A stretch of DNA of 64,000 nt from MnTg04 sp964568075 (lineage in GTDB: Bacteria > Pseudomonadota > Gammaproteobacteria > Steroidobacterales > MnTg04), in the NCBI GenBank assembly GCA_964568075.1, contig CAZMOM010000007.1, positions 28,031 through 92,030 of the forward strand, written 5' to 3'. Numbering within the stretch: the stretch's first letter is position 1; each line of letters opens with the position of its first letter. Positions 27,168-35,523 of this stretch are shown here, piece after piece. The notes below the pieces were generated by a model. It ran no database searches. It was not told where the DNA came from and saw only the letters and a list, made by a program, of their open reading frames with translations. The translations under genes and the position numbers were made by a program.

Positions 27168-28117
27168 GCTGTCAGCTCTTGCCGAGCGTCGTCGCCATTC
27201 TGTTTGTTCTTGCTTTCAACCAGGCGCATGAATAATTCCTCCAGCCGGTTGGATTTGTTTCGCATGCTGCAGGCGTTCAAATTCAAGTCCGACAGCCTGG
27301 AAAAAACCTGATTAAGATTCTGATCCTTACCTATCTCGATTTCGATTGAGTGCTCATCCAGCTGGCGCACAACGAAGCCGTCCAAATGAGGTGTCTCATC
27401 CATCTCCTCGCACATGTTAATGACAAAGGTCTCGACCTGCAGTTTGCGCAACACGCGACTCATTCTGTCATTAACAATAATTTTTCCGTCATCAATGATC
27501 GCAACATTCCGGCACAATCTTTCCGCTTCCTCGAGGTAATGTGTAGTCAGAATGATCGTCGTACCCTGAGCGTTAATACGCTGCATGAAATTCCACATCG
27601 AACGACGAATTTCGATATCGACACCGGCGGTAGGCTCATCCAGGATCAGCAGGCGCGGCTCATGAACCAGGGCCCGCGCAATCATCAGTCGCCTCTTCAT
27701 GCCGCCGGACAAATTGCGTGACAATTCATCTCGTTTGTCCCACAGCTGCAACTCGCGCAAATATTTCTCGGCGCGCACCCTGGCGAGCGGTCGCGGTATT
27801 CCATAATAGCCGGCCTGGTTCAAAACGATTGTTCTGACTTTTTCGAACTGATTGAAATTGATTTCCTGTGGCACCACTCCGATGCAGGCCTTGGCCGCAT
27901 CGAGGTCGTTATCAATGTCATGCCCAAAAACGGTAACCTTTCCTGCGGTCTTGTTAACCAGCGATGTTACTATCCCGATCGCGGTGGTTTTTCCGGCGCC
28001 GTTTGGGCCCAGCAGGGCAAAAAAGTCCCCTTCCTCAACCACCAGGTCGATTCCTTTAAGGGCCTGGACTCCGTTGGCGTAGGTTTTTTGCAAGCCGGAC
28101 ATGGATAGTGCTTTCAT
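27164..28117 (-). CDS. yadG: ABC transporter ATP-binding protein, YadG type
   Basis: A 317-residue ATPase matching E. coli YadG almost throughout: Walker A LLGPNGAGKTT, Q-loop GVVPQEINFNQFE, signature NLSGGMKRRLMIARAL, Walker B LLILDEPTAGVDIE and switch TTHYLEEAE. The C-terminal accessory domain ends SMRNKSNRLEELFMRLVE. I start at ATG 28117; an in-frame TTG two codons earlier is less likely. It is the first gene of the leftward operon yadG-yadH-HMCES-PLP enzyme, diverging from the glycosylase gene 67 bases away. Confidence 0.92.
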   Translation of the reverse strand: MKALSMSGLQKTYANGVQALKGIDLVVEEGDFFALLGPNGAGKTTAIGIVTSLVNKTAGKVTVFGHDIDNDLDAAKACIGVVPQEINFNQFEKVRTIVLNQAGYYGIPRPLARVRAEKYLRELQLWDKRDELSRNLSGGMKRRLMIARALVHEPRLLILDEPTAGVDIEIRRSMWNFMQRINAQGTTIILTTHYLEEAERLCRNVAIIDDGKIIVNDRMSRVLRKLQVETFVINMCEEMDETPHLDGFVVRQLDEHSIEIEIGKDQNLNQVFSRLSDLNLNACSMRNKSNRLEELFMRLVESKNKQNGDDARQELTA

Positions 28118-28184
28118 ATGCAAACCAGGTTAGGCCGGAGCATTCCGGCAAATCAGCATAGTAAGGGGCGAATTCTAGCAAAGC

Positions 28185-28826
28185 ATGAGCGGCATAAGAG
28201 AAATTCGGCTTGATCAAAAACGATTCGATCATGCGATAGCCGATCTTTGTGACCGGGACCGGGATTTGAGGTTGGTCGTAACGAGCTTCGGGTCGCCGCC
28301 TTTGTGGGCGAGAAGGCCAGGTTTTCAGACTCTTGTCCATACCATCCTCGAACAACAGGTGTCGCTGCCCAGCGCGAAGGTGGTATTGACCAGGCTCAGG
28401 TCAATCTGCAAGCCGCTTAACCCGGAAAATTTTGTTGCGCTAAGGGATTCCTGCCTAAGCGAGGCTGGCTTTAGCAGGCAGAAAATGCGTTATTGCCGCG
28501 CGCTTGCCGAAGCGATTGCCAGCGGTGACCTGAATCTACGTCAACTCCACCAAATGAATGACGCAGATTTCAGAGAGAAAATCATGAGCTATCCTGGAAT
28601 TGGGCCCTGGACCGCTGATGTCTATCTGCTCGGCGCGTTACGAAGACCGGATGTCTGGCCTGTCGGGGATCTCGCTTTGCTGGCTGCAGCTCACTCGCTG
28701 AAGAACCTGAAGAGCCGGCCATCCCCTACGGAACTGGAGCAAATAGGGGAGAAATGGAGGCCTCACCGTTCATCGGCAGCCCGCATACTATGGCACCATT
28801 ATCTGAATCAGCGTGTGCGGAAATGA
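28185..28826 (+). CDS. AlkA-like DNA-3-methyladenine glycosylase (HhH-GPD)
   Basis: Base-excision repair enzyme removing alkylated bases. The 213 residues hold the HhH-GPD core: FQTLVHTILEQQVSLPSAKVVLTRL, the helix-hairpin-helix (MSYPGIGPWTADVYLLGAL) and the catalytic aspartate in WPVGDLALLAA, followed by WRPHRSSAARILWHHY. It lacks the E. coli AlkA N-terminal domain, like the shorter AlkA/Mag1 proteins. Its stop overlaps the next gene by 4 bases. Confidence 0.88.
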   Translation: MSGIREIRLDQKRFDHAIADLCDRDRDLRLVVTSFGSPPLWARRPGFQTLVHTILEQQVSLPSAKVVLTRLRSICKPLNPENFVALRDSCLSEAGFSRQKMRYCRALAEAIASGDLNLRQLHQMNDADFREKIMSYPGIGPWTADVYLLGALRRPDVWPVGDLALLAAAHSLKNLKSRPSPTELEQIGEKWRPHRSSAARILWHHYLNQRVRK

Positions 28827-29326
28827 TTTTAAAAAAAATCTGGCCGTTCCTGGTCCTTCTGGCTCTCGGTTTGATCCAGGTGGCGGTTTATTATCCGCAA
28901 TTGCCCGAAACCCTGGCTGTCCACTTTAACTGGCGAGGCGATCCCAACGGCTGGTCAAGCCGGGAGACATTCTTTTTTATCGAAATCGGCCTCCTGACAT
29001 TGTTGACCCTGGTAGCCATTTTCGCCCCCATCTGGAGTTTCAGGCCGGGAATGCGATTTCATTTGCCAAATAAGCAGTTCTGGTTTGCCGCCGAACGAAA
29101 GGCTGAAACCATCGCCTGGATCGAAAGCAGCTACCGAAAAATATTTCTGTCGTCGATGGTATTGATGTTACTGGTATGCGAGCACGTTTTGCGTGCCAAT
29201 CTCGGTGCGCCCGTTCAGATAGACTCAGGATTATTGCGCCTTGCACTGGCCGTCTATTTTTTTCTCGTTTTTCTTTTGCTCGTCAGTCTTTTCAGAAGGT
29301 TCAGAAAAACGAATATTCCTCATTAA
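28823..29326 (+). CDS. DUF1648-domain membrane protein
   Basis: A 167-residue protein with four membrane helices. The N-terminal helix and loop (QVAVYYPQLPETLAVHFNWRGDPNGWSSR) are the DUF1648 signature also found at the start of SdpI. The following region has LPNKQFWFAAERKAETI and two C-terminal helices. ATG 28823 overlaps the glycosylase stop (ATGA); longer in-frame starts inside that gene are ignored. Function unknown; in SdpI this domain belongs to an immunity/sensing protein. Confidence 0.78.
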   Translation: MILKKIWPFLVLLALGLIQVAVYYPQLPETLAVHFNWRGDPNGWSSRETFFFIEIGLLTLLTLVAIFAPIWSFRPGMRFHLPNKQFWFAAERKAETIAWIESSYRKIFLSSMVLMLLVCEHVLRANLGAPVQIDSGLLRLALAVYFFLVFLLLVSLFRRFRKTNIPH

Positions 29327-29364
29327 GGAAGATGGCGGAACCTGGTGGCGGCCTGCCGTTGAGA

Positions 29365-29568
29365 TTATTTCTGCCTGCAACCGCCATGACTGATATCAAC
29401 AGCGACGACATTCAGATGTCGGTTGGCCTCATCCTTGTGGCCATACAAGCTGTCGAACTGACAGGTTTCAGCCGTCGATTGCCCCATTGCCCGTTCCAGT
29501 GGTGCAATGCACCCGATCAGTGCCTGGCCGTAAAGCAAAGCCGTGCCGATCACAAATACTCTAATCAC
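29365..29568 (-). CDS. small exported protein, 67 residues, unknown function
   Basis: GTG 29568 is preceded by AGGAGG at 8 bases, one of the strongest ribosome sites in the window. The product begins with a signal-like segment (MIRVFVIGTALLYGQALIGC) and has cysteines at 20, 36 and 64. LIGC could be a lipobox, or the cysteines could form disulfides. Between them are charged residues (GHKDEANRH). It lies 50 bases downstream of the FlhD-like gene on the same strand and may be co-transcribed. No family recognised. Confidence 0.55.
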   Translation of the reverse strand: MIRVFVIGTALLYGQALIGCIAPLERAMGQSTAETCQFDSLYGHKDEANRHLNVVAVDISHGGCRQK

Positions 29569-29618
29569 GATAATTTCCTCCTGCTACCTATACTCTGATG
29601 CATCAAAACGCGGCGAGT

Positions 29619-30221
29619 TTAGCGTTTCATCGCGTTCAGACCACTGGCTGCCGCAGCCAGCAACTGAATTCCCTGTATACGGGTGGAGCGGAGAATAAAT
29701 TCGCCCGGTTCCTTCGCTGCTCGGACGAGACCGGTCCAGTAACGCGGTGTCCAGAGAAAATTCGCCTGCAACCGGAGATTGCCGCGACACTCCTGTTCTT
29801 TGAGCCTGTTAATGGAACAGGCGAGTAAATTGTCCCTTTCGCGCCGGGAAAGTCCCAGTACAAGCGAGCTGATTTCGCTGCCAATGCTGGCTACCGATCG
29901 GCAATAGGCAGCCGCCAGGAGCGGCAGCGCAGCAGTCTCGCGAGTACTGTATTCCCAGTAAACGGCAGTCGGTTCCCCACTGGCAAATTTTTCCGGAAAC
30001 TGAACGCGAAACAAAGCGAAGGGGCTCTCCGCCAGTCTGCGGATCCCATGTTCATCCAATGATTCAAGTCCGCAAGGAGGTGGCCTGCTGATTTCGTGCC
30101 GCAAAGAGGGTGCGGTGCATCTGCTCAGAAAAGCCAGATTGAGATCCATCAGATCGGATTGTTGCTCCTCATCGAGAAAATTGACGTGCCCACCGCCGTG
30201 CCGGTATTCAATTTTGTCCAT
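29619..30221 (-). CDS. FlhD-like regulator, apparently two FlhD-type modules in tandem
   Basis: A 200-residue protein not obvious at first sight. Residues 24-80 (LMDLNLAFLSR, then LESLDEHGIRRLAESPFALFRVQF) follow the E. coli FlhD pattern INLSYLLLAQR ... [21 protein letters not shown]. Residues 100-190 repeat it: LLAAAYCRSVAS, LVLGLSRRERDNLLACSIN, and EFILRSTRIQGIQLLAAAAS against FlhD IMLSTRLLNDVNQAL. FlhD itself is about 116 residues, so this looks like a duplicated and fused version. ATG 30221 has AGGAG 8 bases upstream. It diverges from an FlhC-like gene 103 bases away, which strongly supports the reading. Assignment is by eye. Confidence 0.6.
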   Translation of the reverse strand: MDKIEYRHGGGHVNFLDEEQQSDLMDLNLAFLSRCTAPSLRHEISRPPPCGLESLDEHGIRRLAESPFALFRVQFPEKFASGEPTAVYWEYSTRETAALPLLAAAYCRSVASIGSEISSLVLGLSRRERDNLLACSINRLKEQECRGNLRLQANFLWTPRYWTGLVRAAKEPGEFILRSTRIQGIQLLAAAASGLNAMKR

Positions 30222-30241
30222 ATCGATATCTCCTAATTTCA

Positions 30242-30304
30242 GGTCAAAAATAATGGTTGAAAGGGACCATATAAAGAGTAGTATCTATCAAAATTGGTCA
30301 AAAA
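30242..30304. promoter_or_regulatory. shared divergent regulatory region of the FlhD-like/FlhC-like pair
   Basis: The 103-base AT-rich spacer holds GGTCAAAAA twice in direct orientation (30242-30250 and 30296-30304) and an ATGGT-N8-ACCAT dyad (30254-30271). A rightward sigma70-like promoter candidate has TTGAAA (30257-30262) and TAGTAT (30279-30284) at 16-base spacing. Repeats flanking a promoter suggest autoregulation, but the binding protein is not known. Confidence 0.35.
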
Positions 30305-30324
30305 AGAACAGTTAAGGTTTTTTT

Positions 30325-30870
30325 ATGAAAGTAACTGAGGAACGCTATCTTCGCGAGCGACAGTGTTTTGATCTGGCTATCCGTATGATCGGGCACGAAG
30401 CGAGAACCCAGACCATCCGGAGCTGCACCCGACTCTCGGAGGACCGAATACGCAAGCTGTACCGGAATTTTTTCAAACACTCGACTTCGGTCAAGGTCCG
30501 GCGCCACCGCGGCAAAGCGCCGAGACGCTGCGAGTATTTCGTCGAAACCCTGGCCACTCAGTTCGAGGCAGCGACGCTGGCAGCCCTGTTTATTGCCAGC
30601 GGCATGCTGACCAAAACATCCGGACCAGGGTCGCTGCAAGAAAATCTCGATTATGGACACGCTTTTTGTCATGTCTATGAGATTTTTCTGGATTTTCACC
30701 CGTCTCCACGCATCAGTTTCGACCATGGCTGGTTTCTGTTGGAGGCCCTGCTAGCGTCCAGCGAACTGGCTCTTCGGCCGTGTAAGATCTGCGGAAATTG
30801 GTACCCGCACGACATACTGGGTCTCAGACCGCTCCAGTGTCCCGGCTGTCGGGTTCTTAAAGTCAGTTGA
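30325..30870 (+). CDS. FlhC-like transcriptional regulator
   Basis: A 181-residue protein aligning with E. coli FlhC over most of its length. AIRMIGHEARTQTIRSCTRLSEDRIRKLYRNFFK (17-51) parallels [31 protein letters not shown]. Helices around 85-150 follow. The FlhC zinc site is conserved as C153-x2-C156 and C172-x2-C175 (PCKICGNWY ... LQCPGC). FlhC binds DNA and zinc in the FlhD4C2 activator of flagellar and other genes. No flagellar gene is in the window, so the target regulon is unknown. It is transcribed away from the FlhD-like gene, whereas flhD and flhC normally form one operon. Confidence 0.75.
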   Translation: MKVTEERYLRERQCFDLAIRMIGHEARTQTIRSCTRLSEDRIRKLYRNFFKHSTSVKVRRHRGKAPRRCEYFVETLATQFEAATLAALFIASGMLTKTSGPGSLQENLDYGHAFCHVYEIFLDFHPSPRISFDHGWFLLEALLASSELALRPCKICGNWYPHDILGLRPLQCPGCRVLKVS

Positions 30871-30949
30871 TCGGTTTGGCCGACGATTGGTGGCTGCCCT
30901 GACGTCGGGGTTATAGTTCGTCAATTCCGACGTCAGCGGTTCAAGCTCC

Positions 30950-31879
30950 ATGACGGCAAAGCCTCATATTTTCGCCAGCCATCACTTCGATCGAACGGGA
31001 CACCGCCGTACTCAGGACGATTGGCTGGAGAAAAAACGCAGCGATGAAGAAACCCGGTTTTTGCCCGTAGCGGGAACAAAAAACCTTTTCCTTGAAGGCA
31101 AGAATCCGCGCGCAGCCCTGCTAAGTCTGGAACAACTGAGTGATCTCCCGAGTCGGTACATTTACCTCGGGGAGCACCGTGACATCAGTTGTTTCGCTGT
31201 ATTGACTGGCAACGACCACGAATCGTGCTGGCCGGGCACCTTTTACCAGGAGATTCTTCGCGTAGCGACGATAATCGACAGCGCGGAAGCTTCTTTGCTG
31301 GCCTACGCCAGGGCGATGAGTATCTGGCATCAAAATCACCGGCGTTGCGGTCGCTGCGGCAGCGAAACCGAAAGCCGCCAGGCTGGACACGTCCTCGTCT
31401 GCAGCAATACCACGTGTGGTCAGGAGCAGTTCCCCCGGGTGGACCCGGCCATTATCGTCTTGGTCAGCCGCGACGAACATTGCCTGCTCGGACGGCAGGC
31501 TTCATGGGACCCCGGCCGCTATTCGACACTCGCCGGATTTGTCGAACCGGGTGAATCACTCGAAGACGCCGTCATACGCGAGGTATTTGAAGAAACCGGA
31601 ATTCGGGCTGAATCGCCTGTTTATCATTCCTCACAACCGTGGCCGTTTCCAAGCTCGCTGATGCTGGGATTCACCGCCTGCGCCAATAGCGGTGAAATCG
31701 AATTGCTGGACCGTGAACTGGAGCATGCCGACTGGTTTACCCCGGATGACCTGGCCGATGGCGCGGTAATTCGTCTTGCGCCCCGTGTTTCGATATCGCG
31801 GCGGCTAATCGACGACTGGTATTTGCAGCGTACCGGCAAGAAACTGAAAGTCGGCGGCAAGCCGTCAAACAGCTGGTAA
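30950..31879 (+). CDS. nudC: NAD(+)/NADH pyrophosphatase, RNA decapping Nudix enzyme
   Basis: Hydrolyses NADH and removes NAD caps from RNA. The 309-residue protein has the zinc ribbon (CGRCGSETESRQAG ... CSNTTCGQ, four Cys at about 134-157), the Nudix box GFVEPGESLEDAVIREVFEETGI and the NudC-specific SQPWPFPSSLMLGF. The N-terminal domain is also of NADH-pyrophosphatase type. First gene of a rightward operon with the hydrolase, NRDE protein and S9 peptidase. Confidence 0.95.
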   Translation: MTAKPHIFASHHFDRTGHRRTQDDWLEKKRSDEETRFLPVAGTKNLFLEGKNPRAALLSLEQLSDLPSRYIYLGEHRDISCFAVLTGNDHESCWPGTFYQEILRVATIIDSAEASLLAYARAMSIWHQNHRRCGRCGSETESRQAGHVLVCSNTTCGQEQFPRVDPAIIVLVSRDEHCLLGRQASWDPGRYSTLAGFVEPGESLEDAVIREVFEETGIRAESPVYHSSQPWPFPSSLMLGFTACANSGEIELLDRELEHADWFTPDDLADGAVIRLAPRVSISRRLIDDWYLQRTGKKLKVGGKPSNSW

Positions 31880-31912
31880 GCGCACCGCGCTCTTGAGGTC
31901 AAATCATCTGAA

Positions 31913-32803
31913 TTGAATACCGAAGCAAACATAGAAGTTTCAGATCTGCTGATTTCATCAGGCGGCGGCCGACAATTGGCGGCAAGCTGCATTTATCCCG
32001 TTGCGAGCACCGACGGCGGCGACTGGGTCGTTATCGCGGCCGCAATGGCTGTAAGTCGTCGCTTTTATCATTCGCTGGCGGGATTTCTGGCCGGCCATGG
32101 TTACAAGGTGATCATTTTCGATTATTGGGGAATCGGCGATTCCGCGGCAACGCATCCCCGCGATTGCGACACGAGCCTGAGCGAATGGGGTCAGCTCGAT
32201 ATCGAAGCCGTGTTGCAGTGGACCCGCGGGCAAGGCGAGGCAAGAAAAGTTTTTCTGATCGGTCATAGTCTTGGCGCCCAGCTTCCGGGGATTGCCCCGT
32301 CTGTCGTCGATATCGATGGGCTGGTGCTGGTCGCGGCATCTAGCTGGGATTGGCGCTACTGGCCGGATATTGACAGATTCCGGACATTTTTTGTCTTCTA
32401 CCTGGCGATTCCGCTGCTCACCCGGCTATTTGGCTACTTCCCCGGCCGTTTTTTGGGCGATGGTCAAAACGTGCCGCCACGAGTGGCCCTGGAGTGGGCG
32501 CGCTGGGGAAGACACCCCAACTGTCTGCGCAGACCCGACCAGGAGCCCAAGCCCTTGTTCTTCGGACAAAGCATCGCGCCGCTCCTGTGCTGGCATATCG
32601 AAGACGATCCGCTGACACCGATGAGTGCGGTCAGCGTGTTGCTGGGATGGTACCGCTCGGCAAATATCGAGATTCGCAGCACCGCCGGAGCCGACGGTGA
32701 CACCCTGCCAATCGGCCACTGGGGGTGGTTCCGGGAACACAAGTGCCGTTTATTCTGGGCGGAAACCGCGGACTGGATCGACGCTCAGGCCAGGAAAACC
32801 TGA
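31913..32803 (+). CDS. alpha/beta hydrolase
   Basis: A 296-residue cytoplasmic hydrolase of the serine type. The nucleophile elbow is GHSLGA (VFLIGHSLGAQLPG, about residue 118). The strand before the oxyanion hole reads VVIAAAMAVSRRFYHSLAGFLAGHGYKVIIFDYWGIGDS. The acid (DDPLTP) and the histidine (GHWGWF) are near the C-terminus. Similar proteins are annotated as serine aminopeptidase S33-like hydrolases. The start is TTG 31913, since no ATG is suitably placed. It lies 33 bases after nudC and 2 bases before the next gene. Substrate unknown. Confidence 0.8.
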   Translation: MNTEANIEVSDLLISSGGGRQLAASCIYPVASTDGGDWVVIAAAMAVSRRFYHSLAGFLAGHGYKVIIFDYWGIGDSAATHPRDCDTSLSEWGQLDIEAVLQWTRGQGEARKVFLIGHSLGAQLPGIAPSVVDIDGLVLVAASSWDWRYWPDIDRFRTFFVFYLAIPLLTRLFGYFPGRFLGDGQNVPPRVALEWARWGRHPNCLRRPDQEPKPLFFGQSIAPLLCWHIEDDPLTPMSAVSVLLGWYRSANIEIRSTAGADGDTLPIGHWGWFREHKCRLFWAETADWIDAQARKT

Positions 32804-32805
32804 TT

Positions 32806-33582
32806 GTGTGTCTGCTGGTCCTGGCGCTGAATCACCATCCGCAGTACCGGCTGATACTGGCCGCGAACCGCGACGAGTTTCATGACCGCAGAAGCCGGCC
32901 CGCTCATTGGTGGGACGACAACCCCGATGTTCTGGCCGGACGCGACCTGGAAGCAGGGGGCACCTGGCTGGGCCTGTCCCGGTCTGGCCGTCTGGCGCTG
33001 GTCACCAATTATCGTGAGCCCGGGAAGCGGGAAGCGGGTATACCAAGCCGCGGAAAGCTGGTCAGTAAATTTCTGGCCAGCAGAAAATCAGCTTCCGAAT
33101 TCGCTGCGAACCTCTATGCGGAAGCCCCCCTCTATAGCGGCTTTAACCTGCTCGTTCTTGATGATCAGGAATGTCTGTATTTATGTAACCGTGGTCATTT
33201 TCAAAAGCGATTAGCCGACGGAATTTACGGCCTGAGCAACCACCGGCTGGATACGCCGTGGCCAAAAGTGGAAAGAACGCGGCAACGATTCGCTGCGGCC
33301 TTGAAATCCGATAAACTCGACAAGACCGAGTTATTCACCATACTTGGTGATAATCTCCCATTTAATGATATGGTGTTGCCGGATACCGGTCTCGACCCTG
33401 AGCTGGAGGTCTTGTTGTCGACACCGTTTATCATCAGTCCGATCTACGGTACGCGCTGTTCAACACTGGTTCTGTGGGATTATGAAGACAATATTCAGCT
33501 CGCCGAACGCAGTTTCGACGCATCCGGAGCCCTGGAATCGGATCTAAGCTTCAGCTTTACCATCGAACGCAAGGAAGATTAA
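32806..33582 (+). CDS. TANGO2/NRDE-domain protein
   Basis: A 258-residue protein of the family once called NRDE, implicated in heme or lipid handling in animals and uncharacterised in bacteria. I choose GTG 32806, 2 bases after the hydrolase stop, because it gives the conserved start M-C-LLVLALNHHPQYRLILAANRDEF with Cys at position 2, a possible N-terminal nucleophile. Other conserved features: HWWDDNPDVLAGRDLEAGGTWLGLSRSGRLALVTN, GLSNHRLDTPWPKVE and YGTRCSTLVL. An ORF start further upstream (32725) overlaps the hydrolase and is rejected. Confidence 0.9.
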   Translation: MCLLVLALNHHPQYRLILAANRDEFHDRRSRPAHWWDDNPDVLAGRDLEAGGTWLGLSRSGRLALVTNYREPGKREAGIPSRGKLVSKFLASRKSASEFAANLYAEAPLYSGFNLLVLDDQECLYLCNRGHFQKRLADGIYGLSNHRLDTPWPKVERTRQRFAAALKSDKLDKTELFTILGDNLPFNDMVLPDTGLDPELEVLLSTPFIISPIYGTRCSTLVLWDYEDNIQLAERSFDASGALESDLSFSFTIERKED

Positions 33583-35522
33583 TGAAAAGTGGTGCCAGCA
33601 CTAAATTGACCATCGCACCGTATGGGTCATGGCGTTCGCCGCTGGGCCTGGACCAGATGATCGAGGACGTGGTTCGTTTGGGCGAACCCAAAATCGATGG
33701 GGACGCACAATACTGGATCGAGACCCGGCCCTCGGAAAAAGGTCGCAGCGTCCTGGTCAGGCAAGCGGACGGCGAAACGAAAACCGATTTGACGCCACCG
33801 GAATTCAGTGTTCGAAGCCGCACTCATGAATATGGCGGCGGCAGTTACCTCGCTCGTGAAAACACGATCTGGTTCGTCAACAACAGCGATCAAAGCATCT
33901 ATGTTCAGCCTCTGCCCGATGGACAGCCCAGGCAACTAACCGCGGACGGCGAACGGAGATTCGCCGACATGGCACTCGATCGTCCTCGTAATCGCTTGTT
34001 GTCAGTTTGCGAGGATCACAGCGGGAGCGGCGAGGCAAAAAACTTTCTTGTCGGGATCGATTTGGATTCTGGTGAAATCAACGTGCTCGTCGAGGGAGCG
34101 GACTTTTACAGCAATCCCCGCGTTTCCCCGGATGGCCGGCAAATGAGCTGGCTATGCTGGAACCATCCAAATCTGCCCTGGGACACTACCGAACTCTGGG
34201 TAGCTAAAATCGGATCGGACGGGGCCCCTTACGAACAACGATGCATCAGCCTCGAGGAAAACGAGTCAGTGTTTCAGCCCCAGTGGGCTCCGGATGGGCG
34301 GCTTTACTTCGTGTCGGACCGCAACGACTGGTGGAATCTGTGCCGGTGGGACGGCACCAGCGCGAAACCTGTTATCGAGGAGGAGGCCGAATGCGGACTA
34401 CCTCAATGGGTTTTTGGTATGTCGACTTATGGGTTTACCGATTCTGATCATCTGGTCGTGGCGAGTACGCAAAACGGATTGTGGCGGCTCAGAAAAATAC
34501 AGTTATCAACAGGCCTGCAGGAAACCATCGCGAGCGACTGGACCTCGATAGAATGCGTTGCGACCGGGCGGGGCAAGGTCCTGATCCTTGCCGGTAGCGG
34601 TACCCGGCCCGCGAGCATTGTCCTGATTGACCGGCGAGGCGATGAAAGAGTCCTGCAACGCGCGATCAACCGAAAACTGGGTGCCTCACACGTCAGCGAG
34701 CCTGAACCGATCTCATTTCCCAGCTCCGGGGGCGACCACGCTCACGGATTTTTTTACCCGCCGCGAAATCCACTGTTCCAGGCGCCCGATAATGAAAAAC
34801 CGCCGTTGCTCGTGGTTTGCCACGGCGGTCCAACATCTGCGACGGCAACAACGCTCAAGCTCGACGTTCAATTCTGGACCAGCCGCGGGTTCGCCGTGTT
34901 GGATGTGAATTACCGAGGCAGCACCGGGTATGGCAGGGAATACCGGCAAAAACTCTATGGGACCTGGGGGCAAGCCGACGTGGATGACTGTATCCACGGT
35001 GCAGTCTATCTGGCGCAGAAGGGTTTGGTGGACAACGAGAAACTCGCTATCCGGGGTGGGAGTGCGGGTGGCTATACAGTCCTGAGCGCACTGACTTTTC
35101 ACGACACCTTTAACGCCGGGTCAAGTTTTTTCGGTATTGGCGACCTCGAAAGTATGTTTGAAACGACGCACAAGTTCGAGGCCAGTTACGATCATTGGTT
35201 AATCGGCCCCAGGGAAACCCGGAAACAAATTGTCGAGCAAAGATCTCCACTAAATTTCGCTGATCAAATCAACTGCCCGGTCATTTTTTTCCAGGGCCTC
35301 GATGATAAGGTCGTGCCCCCTGATCAGTCCGTTGCAATGGTCCAGGCACTGAAAGATAACAATGTCCCCGTCGCTTATATATGTTTTGAAGGAGAGGGCC
35401 ACGGTTTTCGCCAGTCACAAAACATCAAACTCTGCTATGAGGCCGAGCTGTATTTCTTCGGGAAGGTGATGGGGTTCGAACCGGCTGACAAATTAACGCC
35501 GATCGAGATTACTCATATGTGA
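33582..35522 (+). CDS. S9-family (prolyl oligopeptidase) peptidase
   Basis: A 646-residue peptidase of the dipeptidyl/acylaminoacyl type. The N-terminal beta-propeller (about 50-370) shows blade motifs such as RVSPDGRQMSWLCWNHPNLPWDTTELW and QPQWAPDGRLYFVSDRNDWWNLCRWD. The hydrolase domain has PPLLVVCHGGPTSAT, VNYRGSTGYGREYR, the nucleophile GGSAGGYTVLSAL, the acid in FFQGLDDKVVPPDQS and the histidine in EGEGHGFRQ. There is no signal peptide. Its ATG shares one base with the TAA of the NRDE gene. Last gene of the nudC operon, converging on the esterase gene with one base between stops. Confidence 0.93.
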   Translation: MKSGASTKLTIAPYGSWRSPLGLDQMIEDVVRLGEPKIDGDAQYWIETRPSEKGRSVLVRQADGETKTDLTPPEFSVRSRTHEYGGGSYLARENTIWFVNNSDQSIYVQPLPDGQPRQLTADGERRFADMALDRPRNRLLSVCEDHSGSGEAKNFLVGIDLDSGEINVLVEGADFYSNPRVSPDGRQMSWLCWNHPNLPWDTTELWVAKIGSDGAPYEQRCISLEENESVFQPQWAPDGRLYFVSDRNDWWNLCRWDGTSAKPVIEEEAECGLPQWVFGMSTYGFTDSDHLVVASTQNGLWRLRKIQLSTGLQETIASDWTSIECVATGRGKVLILAGSGTRPASIVLIDRRGDERVLQRAINRKLGASHVSEPEPISFPSSGGDHAHGFFYPPRNPLFQAPDNEKPPLLVVCHGGPTSATATTLKLDVQFWTSRGFAVLDVNYRGSTGYGREYRQKLYGTWGQADVDDCIHGAVYLAQKGLVDNEKLAIRGGSAGGYTVLSALTFHDTFNAGSSFFGIGDLESMFETTHKFEASYDHWLIGPRETRKQIVEQRSPLNFADQINCPVIFFQGLDDKVVPPDQSVAMVQALKDNNVPVAYICFEGEGHGFRQSQNIKLCYEAELYFFGKVMGFEPADKLTPIEITHM

Positions 35523-35523
35523 T

